Both the position numbers and the translations under genes were made by a program. The notes under the pieces are model-generated. The model searched no databases and was not told the DNA's origin. It worked only from the letters and a program-made list of their open reading frames with translations. Below are positions 5,467-6,886 of a stretch of 6,886 nt of DNA, one piece after another. This DNA comes from an uncultured Alphaproteobacteria bacterium (GTDB lineage Bacteria; Pseudomonadota; Alphaproteobacteria; CALKHQ01): contig CALKHQ010000233.1 of assembly GCA_937988735.1 (NCBI GenBank), forward strand, positions 1 to 6,886, written 5' to 3'. Numbering within the stretch: position 1 is the stretch's first letter; every line of letters starts with the position of its first letter.

Positions 5467-6886
5467 GTGCGACTGAGCAACGCCACCCTTTCCCACCTGC
5501 CCGCAACGGTCGAGAAGCCGGACTACGACCGGACCGCGGTGACGCCCGGCATCGTCCACCTCGGCGTCGGCGCCTTCCACCGCGCGCACCAGGCGGTGTG
5601 CACCGACGACGTGCTGGTGCGCGACCCCGCCTGGGGCATCGTCGCCGCCAGCCTGCGCAGCCCGGACACCCGCGACGCACTCGGGCCGCAGGACGGGCTC
5701 TACACGCTCGCCACCCGCTCCGGCGAGGGCGAGCGGCTGCGGGTCATCGGCAGCATCCTCGAGCTGCTGGTGCCGGCCGAATCGCCGCTGCAGACGACGC
5801 TGCTGCTCGACGCGATGGCCGACCCGCGGGTCGCCATCGTCAGCCTCACCGTCACCGAGAAGGGCTACTGCCACGACCCGGCGACCGGCGTGCTGAACGA
5901 GGAGCACCCCGAGATCCGGCACGACCTCGCGCATCCGGAACGCCCGCGCACGGCGCCGGGGCTCATCGTCGCCGCCCTCGCCCGCCGCCGCGCCGAGGGC
6001 CTGCACCCGTTCACCGTGCTCACCTGCGACAACCTCCCGTCCAACGGCACGGTGGTGAAGCGGGTGATCGACCGCTTCGCCGCGCTGCGCGACCGCGATC
6101 TCGGCGCCTGGGTGGCCGGCGAGGTGGTGTGCCCCTCGACGATGGTGGACCGGATCACCCCCGCCACCACCGACGCCGACCGCGCCGCCATCGCCGCCGC
6201 GCTGGGCATGGAGGACGCCTGGCCGGTGGTGACCGAGCCGTTCAGCCAGTGGGTGATCGAGGACAGGTTCCCTGACGGCCGGCCGATGTGGGAAACGGGC
6301 GGCGCCCAGTTCGTCGCCGACGTGGCGCCCTACGAGCTGATGAAGCTGAGGCTCCTCAACGGCGCCCATTCCAGCCTCTCCTATCTCGGCTACCTCGCCG
6401 GCTACGAGACGGTGGCGGAGACGATGGCCGACCCGGCCTTCGCCCGATTCGTCCCCGCCCTGATGCAGGAGGCGGCCGCGACCGTGGCGCCGCACATGCC
6501 CGCCGGCACCGACCTCGGCAGCTACCAGGCCGCGCTCGTCACCCGCTTCCGCAACCCGGCGCTGAAGCATCGCACCTGGCAGATCTGCATGGACGGCAGC
6601 CAGAAGCTGCCGCAGCGACTGCTCGGCTCCATCGCCGACCTGATCGCCGCCGGCCGCCCGTTCCCGCACCTCGCCCTCGGCGTCGCCGGCTGGATGCGCT
6701 ACGTCACCGCCATCGACGAGCAGGGCCGGCCGATCGACGTGCGCGATCCGATGGCCGCCGAGCTCAAGCGCATCGCCGACGCCGCCGGCCCCGACCCCGA
6801 CCGGCTGGCCCGCGACCTCGCCGGCGTGCGCGCGATCTTCGGCGACGACCTCCCCCCTGACCCGCGCTTCCTCGACCCCGTCACCC
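5467..6886 (+). CDS. Mannitol dehydrogenase family oxidoreductase, fructuronate reductase (UxuB)-like, 3'-truncated
   Basis: An NAD(P)-dependent polyol/uronate dehydrogenase of the long-chain mannitol dehydrogenase family. The frame is open to the window end (473 codons seen); E. coli UxuB is about 486 aa, so roughly 10-20 residues are missing. The GTG start at 5467 follows an AGGGAAGAG ribosome site, and its N-terminus matches family length. The Rossmann entry is HLGVGAFHRAHQ (31-42). Also seen are VTEKGYC (129-135), TCDNLPSNG (186-194), CPSTMVDRI (222-230) and EPFSQWVIED (257-266). Catalytic Lys293, Asn298 and His301 lie in MKLRLLNGAHS, with Asn189 as a further likely active-site residue. 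The motif HRTWQICMDGSQKLPQR (368-384) and HLALGVAGWMRY further on match my recollection of UxuB more closely than mannitol 2-dehydrogenase. UxuB interconverts D-fructuronate and D-mannonate in hexuronate breakdown. Paralogues such as YeiQ and YdfI share these motifs, so the substrate is unproven. No other sugar-acid gene is visible here; partners such as uxuA could lie downstream. Confidence 0.92.
   Translation, partial: MRLSNATLSHLPATVEKPDYDRTAVTPGIVHLGVGAFHRAHQAVCTDDVLVRDPAWGIVAASLRSPDTRDALGPQDGLYTLATRSGEGERLRVIGSILELLVPAESPLQTTLLLDAMADPRVAIVSLTVTEKGYCHDPATGVLNEEHPEIRHDLAHPERPRTAPGLIVAALARRRAEGLHPFTVLTCDNLPSNGTVVKRVIDRFAALRDRDLGAWVAGEVVCPSTMVDRITPATTDADRAAIAAALGMEDAWPVVTEPFSQWVIEDRFPDGRPMWETGGAQFVADVAPYELMKLRLLNGAHSSLSYLGYLAGYETVAETMADPAFARFVPALMQEAAATVAPHMPAGTDLGSYQAALVTRFRNPALKHRTWQICMDGSQKLPQRLLGSIADLIAAGRPFPHLALGVAGWMRYVTAIDEQGRPIDVRDPMAAELKRIADAAGPDPDRLARDLAGVRAIFGDDLPPDPRFLDPVT

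Noticed and set aside
5443..6669. 408-aa open frame on the minus strand opposite the dehydrogenase
   Set aside because: It is antisense to a gene with full family motifs. Its translation is a low-complexity His/Gly/Val/Arg mix typical of GC-rich shadow frames, and matches nothing I recognise.
1..6886. CRISPR arrays, tRNA or rRNA genes, insertion sequences and phage genes
   Set aside because: I found no regularly spaced repeats, no RNA-gene-like segment outside coding regions, no transposase motifs and no flanking direct repeats. Coding density is nearly complete.

Overview
The window is about 70% G+C by eye, and all four genes favour G/C in third codon positions. Many long shadow reading frames appear on the opposite strands, as expected at this base composition. 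The UvrB sequence, especially its region after helicase motif VI, resembles alphaproteobacterial UvrB. I infer a high-GC alphaproteobacterium, possibly of the Rhodospirillales/Acetobacterales type. This rests on resemblance only. I see no tRNA, rRNA, CRISPR array, insertion sequence or prophage gene.

Layout: (1) positions 1-2019, plus strand, hold nearly all of uvrB, the nucleotide excision repair helicase; only its first 35-40 or so codons lie before the window. (2) Positions 2027-5310, minus strand, hold a compact two-gene operon. Its first gene encodes a fusion of a circularly permuted ATP-grasp domain and an alpha-E helical domain. Its second gene encodes a transglutaminase-like Cys-His-Asp protein. 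The two overlap by four bases (ATGA). (3) Positions 5311-5466 are a short divergent intergenic region with candidate promoter elements and a 13-bp inverted repeat. (4) Positions 5467-6886, plus strand, hold a long-chain polyol/uronate dehydrogenase closest to fructuronate reductase (UxuB), cut by the right edge of the window.

The minus-strand operon is the most interesting part. ATP-grasp/alpha-E/transglutaminase sets are a known, widespread and poorly characterised association. They have been predicted from genome context to form and edit amide or peptide bonds, sometimes together with the proteasome-like protein Anbu. Here the operon is closed on both sides, by convergent uvrB 7 bp away and by the divergent dehydrogenase, so no Anbu or other peptidase is co-transcribed. 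A glycine also sits where I recall a conserved lysine in the ATP-grasp part, which makes ATP use by this copy worth testing. The repair gene and the dehydrogenase look like unrelated neighbours.
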